Assembly (NCBI RefSeq): GCF_900299535.1
Contig: NZ_OMKE01000057.1
Coordinates: 62,001 to 126,000 of the forward strand
DNA length: 64,000 nucleotides
Reading direction: 5' to 3'
From: Aquimarina aquimarini
Lineage (GTDB): Bacteria; Bacteroidota; Bacteroidia; Flavobacteriales; Flavobacteriaceae
Every line of letters starts with the position of its first letter. The stretch's first letter is position 1. Of this stretch, positions 24,778 through 33,323 are shown piece after piece. Position numbers and translations under genes: made by a program. The notes beneath the pieces are model-generated. The model was not told where the DNA came from. It did no database searches and saw nothing but the letters and a program-made list of their open reading frames with translations.

Positions 24778-26505
24778 ATGCAAATCACAGAATCCGTTAT
24801 AAACACAAGAGTTCAAGAATGGTTAACTCCTTTTTTTGATACTTCTACCCAACAAGAAATCCAAAACCTTCAGAATAATCCTGAAGAGTTAAAAGAAAGT
24901 TTTTATAAAGATTTAGAGTTTGGTACTGGTGGAATGCGTGGTGTTATGGGAGTAGGCACCAACAGAATTAATAAATATACACTAGGAAAAAGCACCCAAG
25001 GATTAAGTAATTATTTGATCAAACAATTTCCTGGAGAGCAACCAAAAGCAGTGATTGCTTATGATTGCCGTAACAATAGTGATACTCTTGCACAAATTGT
25101 AGCTGATGTATTTTCAGCCAACGGAGTCAAAGTATATTTATTCTCAAGCCTAAGACCAACTCCCGAATTATCTTTTGCCGTAAGAGAATTAGGTTGTCAT
25201 TGTGGTATTGTATTAACTGCTAGTCATAACCCTCCAGAGTATAATGGATATAAAGTCTATTGGCAAGATGGTGGACAGTTAGTTCCCCCACAAGATCGTG
25301 AGATTATTAATGAGATAAATTCATTAAAATATTCTGACATTCAATTTACCGCCAACACAGAATTAATACAAAAAATCGATCATGAAATCGATACTATTTT
25401 CATCAATAAAAGCGTACAAAACGGAAGCTTTGTAGCTACTCAAGAAGCAAAAGACAATACAACAATTGTTTTCACTTCTTTGCACGGTACTTCTATTACT
25501 GCAGTCCCAGAAACTCTAAAAAAAGCTGGATACAAAAATGTACATATTGTAAAGGAACAAGCAGAACCAGATGGTAACTTCCCTACAGTAGTATCCCCAA
25601 ACCCAGAAGAGCCAGAAGCTTTGACTATGGCTATGAAACTTGCCGAAGATGTTAAAGCGGATATTGTAATTGGTACAGATCCTGATTGTGATCGTTTAGG
25701 GATTGCCATTAGAAATGACAAAAATGAACTACAGTTATTAAATGGAAATCAAACCATGATCGTAATGACATGGTTTCTTTTGGAAAACTATAAAAAACAA
25801 CAAGACTTCATTGGTAACGAATATATTGCTTCTACTATTGTATCAACCCCAATGATGCAAAATCTGGCCTCTTCATATGAAGTAGAATACAAAGAAGTTT
25901 TAACAGGTTTTAAATGGATTGCAAAATTAATCAAGGACTATCCTGATAAAAATTTTATTGGAGGTGGAGAAGAAAGTTTTGGGTTTATGGTAGGCGATTT
26001 TGTTAGAGATAAAGATGCAGTCACATCTACTTTATTAGCTTGCGAGATAGTAGCCGCAACAAAAGCAACTGGTAGCTCCTTCTACGCTACGTTACTAGAA
26101 TTATATACAAAATATGGTTTCTATAAAGAAAACCTGGTCTCTCTAGTAAAGAAAGGAATTGACGGTGCCGCAGAAATTAAGCAAACCATGATCGACCTTA
26201 GAAATAATCCACCAGAATACATCAATAACGAAAAAGTGGTTTTGATTGAAGATTATCAGACAGGTATTACCAAAAATATACTAGATAATACCGAAACTAC
26301 TATAGAAATACCAACATCAAACGTATTGATATTTTACACAGAAGCAGGAAGCAAAATTGCGGCAAGACCCAGCGGTACTGAACCAAAAATAAAATTCTAT
26401 ATCAGTGTACAAGAATCTCTTGATTCAGTTACAAATTTTGACATAACACAACAACAATTAGATAGTAAAATTAATGCTATCAAAAAAGACCTAAAATTAA
26501 TCTAA
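24778..26505 (+). CDS. Phosphoglucomutase/phosphomannomutase
   Basis: 575 residues, alpha-D-phosphohexomutase family, converting glucose- or mannose-1-phosphate and -6-phosphate. The phosphoserine is S149 in VLTASHNPPEYNGYK, the metal loop is GTDPDCDRLG, the sugar loop is GGGEESFGF and the phosphate-binding loop is RPSGTEPKIKFY near the C-terminus. The length fits the larger PgcA-type enzymes. It feeds glycan or storage pathways. The ABC exporter follows after 31 bases and may share its transcript. Confidence 0.93.
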   Translation: MQITESVINTRVQEWLTPFFDTSTQQEIQNLQNNPEELKESFYKDLEFGTGGMRGVMGVGTNRINKYTLGKSTQGLSNYLIKQFPGEQPKAVIAYDCRNNSDTLAQIVADVFSANGVKVYLFSSLRPTPELSFAVRELGCHCGIVLTASHNPPEYNGYKVYWQDGGQLVPPQDREIINEINSLKYSDIQFTANTELIQKIDHEIDTIFINKSVQNGSFVATQEAKDNTTIVFTSLHGTSITAVPETLKKAGYKNVHIVKEQAEPDGNFPTVVSPNPEEPEALTMAMKLAEDVKADIVIGTDPDCDRLGIAIRNDKNELQLLNGNQTMIVMTWFLLENYKKQQDFIGNEYIASTIVSTPMMQNLASSYEVEYKEVLTGFKWIAKLIKDYPDKNFIGGGEESFGFMVGDFVRDKDAVTSTLLACEIVAATKATGSSFYATLLELYTKYGFYKENLVSLVKKGIDGAAEIKQTMIDLRNNPPEYINNEKVVLIEDYQTGITKNILDNTETTIEIPTSNVLIFYTEAGSKIAARPSGTEPKIKFYISVQESLDSVTNFDITQQQLDSKINAIKKDLKLI

Positions 26506-26536
26506 TTCGCAGTATTAACTGTTCAGCCTATTTTTA

Positions 26537-28360
26537 ATGAACTATTTTAAACAAATTCTTCGCTTTGCGAAACCATATAAGATATACGCTATATTAAATG
26601 TTTTCTCAAATATTTTATATGCTTTATTCGGAACCCTTGCCATGGTTTCTTTATTTCCAATGCTAAATGTCTTATTTGGCCAAACAAAAAAATTAAGAGT
26701 AAAACCTAAATGGGAAGGTCTTCTAGAAGCTCGCGAATATGGTGAAAATTACCTGAATTATTTTGTAACGCAAAAAGCAGACGAAGGCAGCCAAGATGTA
26801 TTAATTTTTATGGTTATCCTTGTAGTATGCATGTTTCTTTTAAAGAATATTTTTGGGTATTTAGCTATGTATTTTATTACATTTCTTAGAAATGGTGTTC
26901 TAAAAGATATTCGTAATGAATTGTACCAAAAAACAGTAGCGCTTCCTCTATCCTATTTTTCAGAAAAAAGGAAAGGAGATACAATGGCTAGAATATCTAC
27001 AGATGTTCTAGAAATACAACATTCTTTCTTATCCATTCTAGAATTAATTGTAAGAGAACCTTTAAGTATTGTATTTGCAATAGGTGCTATGCTACTTATA
27101 AGTCCAAAACTTACTTTATTTGTATTTGTTTTTATCCCTATATCAGGTTTTTTAATCTCTTTGATTGGTAAAACACTAAAAAAACATTCTGATAAAGTAC
27201 AACAAGAACAAGGTTTTTTCTTATCTATTGTTGAAGAAACTCTAGGTGGATTAAAGGTTATAAAAGGATTTAATGCTGAAAAGGTTTTTGGTAAAAAATT
27301 TCAACAATCAACTTCTAGATTTTACACATATTCTAACAAATTGCTTAACCGTCAAAACCTTGCATCTCCTACTAGTGAGTTTCTTGGTATCACTACTATA
27401 TCAGTTTTATTATGGTATGGAGGTCAAATGGTACTCGTTGAAAAAACCTTGGAGCCTAGTCTTTTTCTCATCTACATGGGATTAGCTTATCAAATTTTAA
27501 CACCCGCAAAAGCAATATCAAAAGCTAGTTATGGCGTAAAAAGAGGAAACGCTGCTGCAGAGCGCGTATTAGAAATACTAAACTCTACATCTCCTTTACA
27601 AGATAAACCTAATGCACAAGAGAAAAAAGAGTTTACCTCAGAAATCATGATAGACAATATGTCTTTTAAATATGAAGATGAGTATGTTTTAAAAGATTTT
27701 TCTTTAAAAGTACCAAAAGGTAGTTCTGTTGCATTAGTGGGGCAATCTGGGAGTGGTAAATCAACAATTGCTAATCTAGTAACTCGTTTTTACGATGTAA
27801 ATAAAGGTAGTATTAAAATAGATAACGTTGATATCAGAGACCTTACCAAAACTTCATTAAGAAATTTAATGGGATTAGTTACTCAGGACTCAATACTATT
27901 TAATGACACCATTAAGAACAATTTATTAGTAGGTGATCAAAAAGCATCTGATGAAGAAATTATTAATGCTTTAAAAATTGCAAATGCTTGGGAGTTTGTA
28001 AAAGATTTACCCACTGGTATTGAAACAAATATAGGTGATAGTGGAAATAAACTAAGTGGTGGGCAAAAACAACGACTATCTATCGCAAGAGCTGTATTAA
28101 AAAACCCTCCTATCATGATTTTGGATGAGGCTACCTCTGCATTAGATACAGAAAGCGAAAGACTGGTTCAATCTGCATTAGAGAATATGATGAAAAATAG
28201 AACAAGTATTGTAATTGCCCATAGGTTATCTACTATACAAAATTCAGATTTAATCGTTGTAATGCAAAAAGGTAAAATTGTAGAGCAAGGGACTCATAAC
28301 GAGCTTATTTCTAAACATGGTGTTTATGAAAAATTAGTAAACATGCAATCATTAGAATAA
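26537..28360 (+). CDS. ABC exporter, fused permease and ATPase (MsbA-like)
   Basis: 607 residues. The N-terminal permease has about six helices, with two helices separated by an unusually long insert near residues 45-85. The ATPase has Walker A VGQSGSGKST, Q-loop TQDS, signature LSGGQKQRLSIARA, Walker B IMILDEATSAL and the H-loop histidine in VIAHRLST. Such half transporters dimerise and export lipids, lipopolysaccharide precursors or drugs. Its position after a phosphohexomutase and near a polyprenyl glycosyltransferase suggests an envelope-glycolipid role (inference). Confidence 0.92.
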   Translation: MNYFKQILRFAKPYKIYAILNVFSNILYALFGTLAMVSLFPMLNVLFGQTKKLRVKPKWEGLLEAREYGENYLNYFVTQKADEGSQDVLIFMVILVVCMFLLKNIFGYLAMYFITFLRNGVLKDIRNELYQKTVALPLSYFSEKRKGDTMARISTDVLEIQHSFLSILELIVREPLSIVFAIGAMLLISPKLTLFVFVFIPISGFLISLIGKTLKKHSDKVQQEQGFFLSIVEETLGGLKVIKGFNAEKVFGKKFQQSTSRFYTYSNKLLNRQNLASPTSEFLGITTISVLLWYGGQMVLVEKTLEPSLFLIYMGLAYQILTPAKAISKASYGVKRGNAAAERVLEILNSTSPLQDKPNAQEKKEFTSEIMIDNMSFKYEDEYVLKDFSLKVPKGSSVALVGQSGSGKSTIANLVTRFYDVNKGSIKIDNVDIRDLTKTSLRNLMGLVTQDSILFNDTIKNNLLVGDQKASDEEIINALKIANAWEFVKDLPTGIETNIGDSGNKLSGGQKQRLSIARAVLKNPPIMILDEATSALDTESERLVQSALENMMKNRTSIVIAHRLSTIQNSDLIVVMQKGKIVEQGTHNELISKHGVYEKLVNMQSLE

Positions 28361-28390
28361 CTTAATCTCTCTAATAACCAATAATATACA

Positions 28391-28526
28391 AAAGAAAAAA
28401 GAGTGCTCTCGCACTCTTTTTCTTCACACAAATCATCTTAATTTAGGGGCTTACTCTAAAATTAAAACTCACTCTTATAAAAATCTTTCATCTTGGGGGA
28501 AATGAAAGAATCAACTTTCTTATTAT
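28391..28526 (-). ncRNA. Putative small RNA, copy 1
   Basis: Transcribed toward the ABC exporter from a promoter at 28531-28562 to a terminator at 28398-28419 (stem AAAGAGTGC/GCACTCTTT, loop four bases, T-run after). The conserved 113-base core is 28398-28510 and has four mismatches to copy 3. The RNA would fold a 5' hairpin CUUUCAU/AUGAAAG with a C-rich loop (UUCCCCCAAG), a second hairpin AAUUUUAG/CUAAAUU with CCC in the loop, then the terminator. Its first 15-20 bases differ from those of copies 2 and 3. Because the terminator works in both directions it may also end the exporter transcript. No known family could be assigned by eye. Confidence 0.65.
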
Positions 28527-28530
28527 GAGA

Positions 28531-28562
28531 TAAATATACATCAAAAAAACAAGGCCAACAAA
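28531..28562 (-). promoter_or_regulatory. Promoter of small RNA copy 1
   Basis: Minus strand TTTG (28562 to 28559), 20 bases, TATATTTA (28538 to 28531); one base off TAnnTTTG. Confidence 0.6.
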
Positions 28563-28685
28563 CAAAAACAGTATTTTATCTTAAAAATTAACATTTTATC
28601 TATTTAAAAACACAAAACACTTTAATTTTGTAGTCCATATCCTACTTTTAAAATATTCCTCATTTTGTAACAAATAATCATATAA

Positions 28686-28820
28686 AATAAAAAAGAGTGC
28701 TCTCGCACTCTTTCTCTTCACACAAATCATCTTAATTTAGGGGCTTACTCTAAAATTAAAACTCAACTTTTATAAAAATCTTTCATCTTGGGGAAAATGA
28801 AAGAACTCATTCATTATTAC
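28686..28820 (-). ncRNA. Putative small RNA, copy 2
   Basis: The core 28692-28805 differs from copy 3 by one mismatch and one extra base. Terminator stem 28692-28700 with 28705-28713, followed on the minus strand by a T-rich tail. The 5' hairpin loop reads UUUCCCCAAG. The 5' end after the promoter (CAGTGTAATAATG) is shared with copy 3. The one-base insertion lies between the two hairpins, which fits an RNA that is not translated. Confidence 0.68.
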
Positions 28821-28824
28821 ACTG

Positions 28825-28855
28825 TAAATATACAACTTATTATTAAAAAACCAAA
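28825..28855 (-). promoter_or_regulatory. Promoter of small RNA copy 2
   Basis: Minus strand TTTG (28855 to 28852), 19 bases, TATATTTA (28832 to 28825). It has the same geometry as the rpmH promoter. Confidence 0.65.
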
Positions 28856-28961
28856 CAAAAAATGCTTTTTATCTAATTATTATGTTTTTAAACTTTTTAA
28901 ATATCTACATTATGTAAGTAAATACTTACATAATGTAGTATGAAATATATTTATTACCAAA

Positions 28962-29094
28962 CAAAAAAAGAGTGCTCTCGCACTCTTTCTCTTCACACAA
29001 ATCATCTTAATTTAGGGGCTTACTCTAAAATTAAAACTCACTTTTATAAAAATCTTTCATCTTGGGGAGAATGAAAGAACTCAATCATTATTAC
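28962..29094 (-). ncRNA. Putative small RNA, copy 3
   Basis: Core 28967-29079. The terminator stem is 28967-28975 with 28980-28988 and is followed by TTTTTTT on the minus strand. The 5' hairpin loop is UCUCCCCAAG; the second hairpin has the same loop as in the other copies. It is the unit nearest to, and divergent from, the sigma factor gene at 29343. Confidence 0.68.
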
Positions 29095-29098
29095 ACTG

Positions 29099-29129
29099 TA
29101 AAGATACTCTATATTTTCATTTCACCAAA
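29099..29129 (-). promoter_or_regulatory. Promoter of small RNA copy 3
   Basis: Minus strand TTTG (29129 to 29126), 19 bases, TATCTTTA (29106 to 29099). The -33 and -7 elements are kept while the bases between them differ from copy 2, which supports function. Confidence 0.65.
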
Positions 29130-29342
29130 CTTTTTTAGCTTTTTATCTATTAAAACAAGCAAAAACATTGGTTTTTAACATTTATTCCTACAAATTCCTA
29201 CAAATAACTAAATTAAAAATCCACTTTAGAGATAAGTATTTGGCAATTAAATGCTCTATACACATTAAACCTTTTTTATGTACTTTAGTCTTAATAACAT
29301 CAAAACAAACTAATGAAGCTATAAATAAAACCCATTGTACCT

Positions 29343-29891
29343 TTGGATACTCAGGAAGAAAAAAATCTACTTATTGCATTACAAACAAAAAAGGATATAA
29401 ATGCTGATTTTGCAAAACTTGTTGCTCTATATCAACAACGTCTCTATTGGCACATAAGAAATATGGTTAAAAATCATGAGGATACTGATGATATACTGCA
29501 AAATGTATTTATTAAGGTATATAAGAATATTAAAAAATTTAAAGGTGATAGCAAACTATATTCCTGGTTATATCGCATTGCAACAAACGAATCAATAACG
29601 TTTCTTAATCAACGTGCAAAAAAATATAAAATAAGTAATGAAGAACTAAGTATCCAATTGATTCAAAACCTTGAAGCAGATGTTTATTATGATGGGGATC
29701 AAATGCAATTAAAATTACAAAAGGCAATTGCAACTTTACCACAAAAGCAACAACAGGTATTTAATATGAAATATTTTCAAGAACTAAAATATAAAGAAAT
29801 ATCAGAAATATTAGAAACCAGTGAAGGTGCCTTAAAAGCATCTTATCATCATGCTACAAAAAAAATTGAAGCATTCTTAAAAAGTGATTAA
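29343..29891 (+). CDS. ECF-type RNA polymerase sigma factor
   Basis: 182 residues. Region 2 is ALYQQRLYWHIRNMVKNHEDTDDILQNVFIKVYKNIKKF, which includes the core-binding DDILQ stretch. Region 4 has LPQKQQQVFNMKYFQELKYKEISEIL with a helix-turn-helix ending EGALKASYHHATKKI. It directs RNA polymerase to a small regulon. The next two genes look like its membrane-bound control partners. The start is unusual: no ATG exists before region 2, so TTG 29343 is used. That TTG lies inside a TACCTTTG sequence (29338-29345) that itself looks like a -7 box. Confidence 0.88.
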   Translation: MDTQEEKNLLIALQTKKDINADFAKLVALYQQRLYWHIRNMVKNHEDTDDILQNVFIKVYKNIKKFKGDSKLYSWLYRIATNESITFLNQRAKKYKISNEELSIQLIQNLEADVYYDGDQMQLKLQKAIATLPQKQQQVFNMKYFQELKYKEISEILETSEGALKASYHHATKKIEAFLKSD

Positions 29892-29922
29892 ACCTTTTCT
29901 CAAAAACAAAGTCATATAATTA

Positions 29923-30453
29923 GTGGAAAAAAATAATTTACATACTAACAATGGTTTTAAAGTACCAGAAAACTATTTTGAGAGTTTTACAAATAAGCTC
30001 TCAGAAAAAGTATCAAGTACCAATAATCAAAACACACCTACCCTATCTGATAAAAAAGATACAGGTTTTAAAGTACCCAAAGAATACTTTACCACTCTAG
30101 AAGGTAGCATACAACAAAAATTAAGTACCAATAAATCTAAAGGAAAAATAATCTCTCTGGTACACAGAAAAAATATCTTATATATTTCTGGTATCGCAGC
30201 AATGATCACTTTGATATTAACTATATCAATACAGAAAAAATCAGAATTTGATTTTGATGATATAAAAGTTACTGATGTTCATACTTATTTTAGTGAAGAA
30301 AACATTGAATTAACTAATACAGAAATAGCTTCTTTATTAGGAGAAGATATAAATTATACCGAAGTATTTGAAGATGAATTAATAAATGATGATACATTAT
30401 TAGAATACCTTTCTGAAGAAAATTTGGATGACGAAATTATATTTGTAGAATAA
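29923..30453 (+). CDS. Putative anti-sigma factor (membrane protein)
   Basis: 176 residues, one membrane helix at about 88-107 (NILYISGIAAMITLILTISI). The cytoplasmic N-terminal part has two copies of a GFKVPxxYF motif (GFKVPENYFESF at about 11-22, GFKVPKEYFTTLE at about 48-60). The outer C-terminal part is very acidic (EENLDDEIIFVE at the end). Position (31 bases after the sigma gene) and topology suggest an anti-sigma factor, with the repeated motif as the likely sigma-binding unit; this is inference. The start is GTG 29923. Confidence 0.65.
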   Translation: MEKNNLHTNNGFKVPENYFESFTNKLSEKVSSTNNQNTPTLSDKKDTGFKVPKEYFTTLEGSIQQKLSTNKSKGKIISLVHRKNILYISGIAAMITLILTISIQKKSEFDFDDIKVTDVHTYFSEENIELTNTEIASLLGEDINYTEVFEDELINDDTLLEYLSEENLDDEIIFVE

Positions 30454-30487
30454 ATAAGGATCATATATGATCAAAATATATAGATAC

Positions 30488-30934
30488 ATGAAAAAAATAG
30501 GATTACTTCTTTGCTTTATTTTTATTACTATTTGTGCTGTTGCTCAAAACGGACCAAGAGAAAGAATTAAAGCTCTTAAAATTGCATATATAACAGAAAA
30601 ACTAGATTTAAGCAGTAAAGAAGCACAGTTCTTCTGGCCTATATACAATGCACATGAAGAAACTATAGGAAAATTAAGACGTAAAGAGCGTAGATTAATA
30701 AAAAGCATAAAAGAAGCTAATAACAATAATAGCCTAAGTGATAAAATTGCTGGAGATTATATAAGTAATTTTCTTGAAATAGAAGATCAAAAGTCACAAG
30801 CTCGCAAAAAATTAATCCCTGATCTTAAAAAGGTGTTACCTAATAATAAAATTCTAAAGCTTATAGAAGCCCAAGCTGATTTTCATAAACGTATGTTAGC
30901 TAAAATAAAAGAACGAAGAAAAAAACAACATTGA
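30488..30934 (+). CDS. Periplasmic protein of the sigma operon (putative ECF sensor)
   Basis: 148 residues. A signal peptide (FITICAVAQ) precedes an all-helical, strongly basic protein with ITEKLDLSSKEAQFFWPIYNAHEE and a C-terminal KIKERRKKQH. The helix-rich, charge-rich layout resembles CpxP/Spy-like periplasmic sensors. Flavobacterial homologues in this gene order are often labelled sensor of ECF-type sigma factor. I chose ATG 30488 over 30467 because it starts the signal peptide directly. Last gene of the three-gene operon. Confidence 0.7.
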   Translation: MKKIGLLLCFIFITICAVAQNGPRERIKALKIAYITEKLDLSSKEAQFFWPIYNAHEETIGKLRRKERRLIKSIKEANNNNSLSDKIAGDYISNFLEIEDQKSQARKKLIPDLKKVLPNNKILKLIEAQADFHKRMLAKIKERRKKQH

Positions 30935-30945
30935 TAGAGAGTTTT

Positions 30946-30968
30946 ATAAAAAGACAACCTCTTTTTAT
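30946..30968. terminator. Weak hairpin between convergent genes
   Basis: AAAAAGA (30948-30954) and TCTTTTT (30960-30966) around CAACC. It is AT-rich and overlaps the stop codon of the minus-strand gene, so it is only a possible terminator. Confidence 0.35.
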
Positions 30969-32035
30969 TTAAACGTTAACTTTGCAATTCTTCCTTTACC
31001 CCCAGCTATAGCAATACTATCATTTAAAAAACGTACTATATAAAATCCTTCTTTACTTATCTCTTTCCAATGTTTTCCAAAATCATTAGAAATAGAGATT
31101 CCTGTAAAACCAACAGCTATCATTTCTTTACCACCACTATTAGGCACATATCTAATACAGCTTTTATATCCAGGCCCACTAGCATCAGAAACTAACTGCC
31201 ACGTTTTCCCACCGTTTTTGGTAATCGCTTTATTAGCTTTATTTTGAGTTGGCTTTGTATAATCCCCTCCAAAAACAATCCCGTTATAGTCATCATAAAA
31301 ATCAATAGAATACGCTCCTGTAGTTTCTTTACCATCAATAAGAGGTGTATCAAAGACTTCCCAAGTAGTTCCTTTATCAGGTGAATAAAAAACTCTGGAT
31401 TGTATTCCTCCAGATACTATCCAAGTTTTATTATCAACAATTGCAATATTACCATTACTCGCTGCAAAAGCCGCCTCTCCTGCTACAGTTTTAGGCAAAT
31501 CATCACAAGAAAGTTTTTTCCAGCTTTCTCCTCTATCTCTAGTAATAAGAATAGACAAACAATCTTCTGTAGGATCTCCCATTGCAATACCTTCATTAGA
31601 ATTCCAAAATGCAATCGCATCATAGAATACTTTTTTATGAGTCTCTATATAAACAATTTTCTCCTTATTATTTATTCTATCTATTTTCCGCAACCTTGCA
31701 GGAGATCCCACTCCTAAGCTAAAAAAAGCCTCATCCGTAAATCCAACAGCTCGTTGTTCTGTAATCCAGTTCTTTTTAGAACCAGTTGTATCATTTATTT
31801 TAAACTCTCTTAAAATTGTTTTTTGAGTATCCATATTTATGAATCCATATCCTTTATCAAAACCAAAACCGATCAATGAATCATTAAAGATATCCAACGC
31901 CCTTATACTCAAAGAATCGTCTAAAACAACATCTATTAACACACTAGAAAAACCATGAGTCACAATTTCTTTTTTAGTTTTAGCACCACAAGCTATAAAC
32001 AACCAAACGAATGCTACTATGCAAATAAATCTCAT
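30965..32035 (-). CDS. BNR-repeat lipoprotein, YCF48/sialidase-like beta propeller
   Basis: 356 residues. Lipoprotein signal ends LFIACGAKTKKE. The rest carries BNR/Asp-box repeats: ITRDRGESWKKL, SPDKGTTWEVF, TKNGGKTWQLV and NDFGKHWKEI, each at a blade edge of a beta propeller as in YCF48/HCF136-like and sialidase-fold proteins. No sialidase arginine triad is evident, so it is more likely a binding or assembly protein. The start is ATG 32035; the longer frame begins with TTG two codons upstream. Confidence 0.82.
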   Translation of the reverse strand: MRFICIVAFVWLFIACGAKTKKEIVTHGFSSVLIDVVLDDSLSIRALDIFNDSLIGFGFDKGYGFINMDTQKTILREFKINDTTGSKKNWITEQRAVGFTDEAFFSLGVGSPARLRKIDRINNKEKIVYIETHKKVFYDAIAFWNSNEGIAMGDPTEDCLSILITRDRGESWKKLSCDDLPKTVAGEAAFAASNGNIAIVDNKTWIVSGGIQSRVFYSPDKGTTWEVFDTPLIDGKETTGAYSIDFYDDYNGIVFGGDYTKPTQNKANKAITKNGGKTWQLVSDASGPGYKSCIRYVPNSGGKEMIAVGFTGISISNDFGKHWKEISKEGFYIVRFLNDSIAIAGGKGRIAKLTFK

Positions 32036-32082
32036 AAACAATAATTATATTTCAAATATAATGGTATTTGATAACAAAGGTC

Positions 32083-32090
32083 TACCTTTG
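32083..32090 (+). promoter_or_regulatory. -7 box of the RsmB-like gene
   Basis: TACCTTTG, exact consensus, 21 bases before ATG 32112. It decides the start: the upstream ATG frame from 32019 would begin before the transcript. Confidence 0.55.
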
Positions 32091-32111
32091 CACACCTTAA
32101 AAAAGAATACA

Positions 32112-33323
32112 ATGCGTTTACATAGAAATCTTGTCTTTGCCGTTATAGATGGATTGCACGAAATATTTAATGAAGGAGCATATGCAGATAAAATTGTGCA
32201 AAAATTATTAAAACGAGATAAAAGATGGGGTTCTCGAGATCGTAGCTTTATTGCAGAAACGGTTTATGAAATTGTTAGATGGAAACGCTTGTATGCAGAA
32301 ATTGCCGAAGTAAAAGAACCTTTTTCTAGAGAAAACTTATGGCGGATTTTTGCAGTTTGGGCAACACTAAGAGGTATTTCTTTACCCGATTGGAAACAGA
32401 TTGCTCCCACTCCTACCAGACGTATCAAAGGACGTTTTGATGAACTAAGCAAAATAAGAAAGTTTAAAGAGTCTATTCCTGATTGGATTGATGAATTAGG
32501 AGAACAAGAATTAGGAAAGCAATGGAGCAAAGAAATTACAGCGCTTAATGAGCAAGCACCAGTAATTCTTAGAGCAAATACCTTAAAAATATCACGAGAT
32601 AAATTAAGAAGTATACTCGAAGACGAAAACATTGATACAGAATTTATCAAAGGATACCCCGATGCACTTCGTCTTATAGAAAGAGCCAATGTATTTAGTA
32701 CAGAAGCATTCAAAAAAGGTTTTTTTGAAGTTCAAGATGCTTCATCTCAATTAGTTGCTAATTTCATAGACGCACAACCAGGACAACGTATCATAGACAC
32801 CTGCGCAGGCGCAGGAGGAAAAAGCTTACACCTAGCTGCCTTAATGCAAAATAAAGGACAAATAGTTTCTATGGATATTTATGGCAATAAACTCAAAGAG
32901 CTCAAAAGAAGAGCCCGTAGAGGGGGTGCCCATAATATTGAAACTAGAGTTATTGAGAGCACAAAGGATATTAAAAAGCTATACGGCAAAGCAGATCGAG
33001 TACTTATCGACGCCCCATGTAGTGGTCTAGGAGTTTTAAGAAGAAATCCTGATGCCAAATGGAAATTACAACCTGAATTCTTAGATAAAATCAGAACTAC
33101 CCAAGCAGAAATATTAGAAAGTTATTCCAAGATGGTAAAACCAGGAGGAAAACTAGTGTATGCTACCTGCTCTATTCTACCTTCTGAAAATCAAAATCAA
33201 GTAAAAAACTTCCTTTCTAAAGAGATAGGAAGTGATTTTATGATGATCAAAGACAAAAAGGTACTAGCTCACCAATCTGGTTATGATGGATTTTATATGG
33301 CATTATTAGAAAGAAAATCATAA
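32112..33323 (+). CDS. RsmB/NOP-family RNA m5C methyltransferase
   Basis: 403 residues. The N-terminal NusB-like and RNA-binding part is followed by the methyltransferase domain: SAM loop DTCAGAGGKSLHLAALM, motif IV DAPCSGLGVLRRNPD with its cysteine, and motif VI YATCSILPSENQNQV with the catalytic cysteine. Such enzymes make 5-methylcytosine in 16S rRNA (position 967 for RsmB) or tRNA; the exact target is not certain. Divergent from the BNR lipoprotein gene. Confidence 0.88.
   Translation: MRLHRNLVFAVIDGLHEIFNEGAYADKIVQKLLKRDKRWGSRDRSFIAETVYEIVRWKRLYAEIAEVKEPFSRENLWRIFAVWATLRGISLPDWKQIAPTPTRRIKGRFDELSKIRKFKESIPDWIDELGEQELGKQWSKEITALNEQAPVILRANTLKISRDKLRSILEDENIDTEFIKGYPDALRLIERANVFSTEAFKKGFFEVQDASSQLVANFIDAQPGQRIIDTCAGAGGKSLHLAALMQNKGQIVSMDIYGNKLKELKRRARRGGAHNIETRVIESTKDIKKLYGKADRVLIDAPCSGLGVLRRNPDAKWKLQPEFLDKIRTTQAEILESYSKMVKPGGKLVYATCSILPSENQNQVKNFLSKEIGSDFMMIKDKKVLAHQSGYDGFYMALLERKS

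Larger units (their letters stand above)
28361..29342. other. Small-RNA gene cluster and spacer
   Basis: 982 bases without a plus-strand gene. Three near-identical units on the minus strand each carry a promoter, a transcribed region of about 133-136 bases and a terminator (see the ncRNA entries). The bases between units are AT-rich and not conserved. 29110-29342 holds nothing else I can identify. Confidence 0.7.

Noticed and set aside
28398..29079. The three repeats as a CRISPR array
   Set aside because: Units are about 113 bases with nearly 200-base spacers, there are only three, and no cas genes are near. Promoter and terminator in each unit explain them better.
28962..29094. Micro-peptides inside the small RNA units (minus strand, starting at the AUG of hairpin 1)
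   Set aside because: Copies 1 and 3 would give 9 residues, but the one-base insertion in copy 2 shifts the frame after 7. No ribosome site is evident, and the AUG is paired in the hairpin.
28798..29195. Plus-strand small proteins starting at ATGAAAGAA beside a GGGGA string in copies 2 and 3
   Set aside because: They agree for only a few codons and then diverge in sequence and length; the GGGG is the complement of the C-rich loop.
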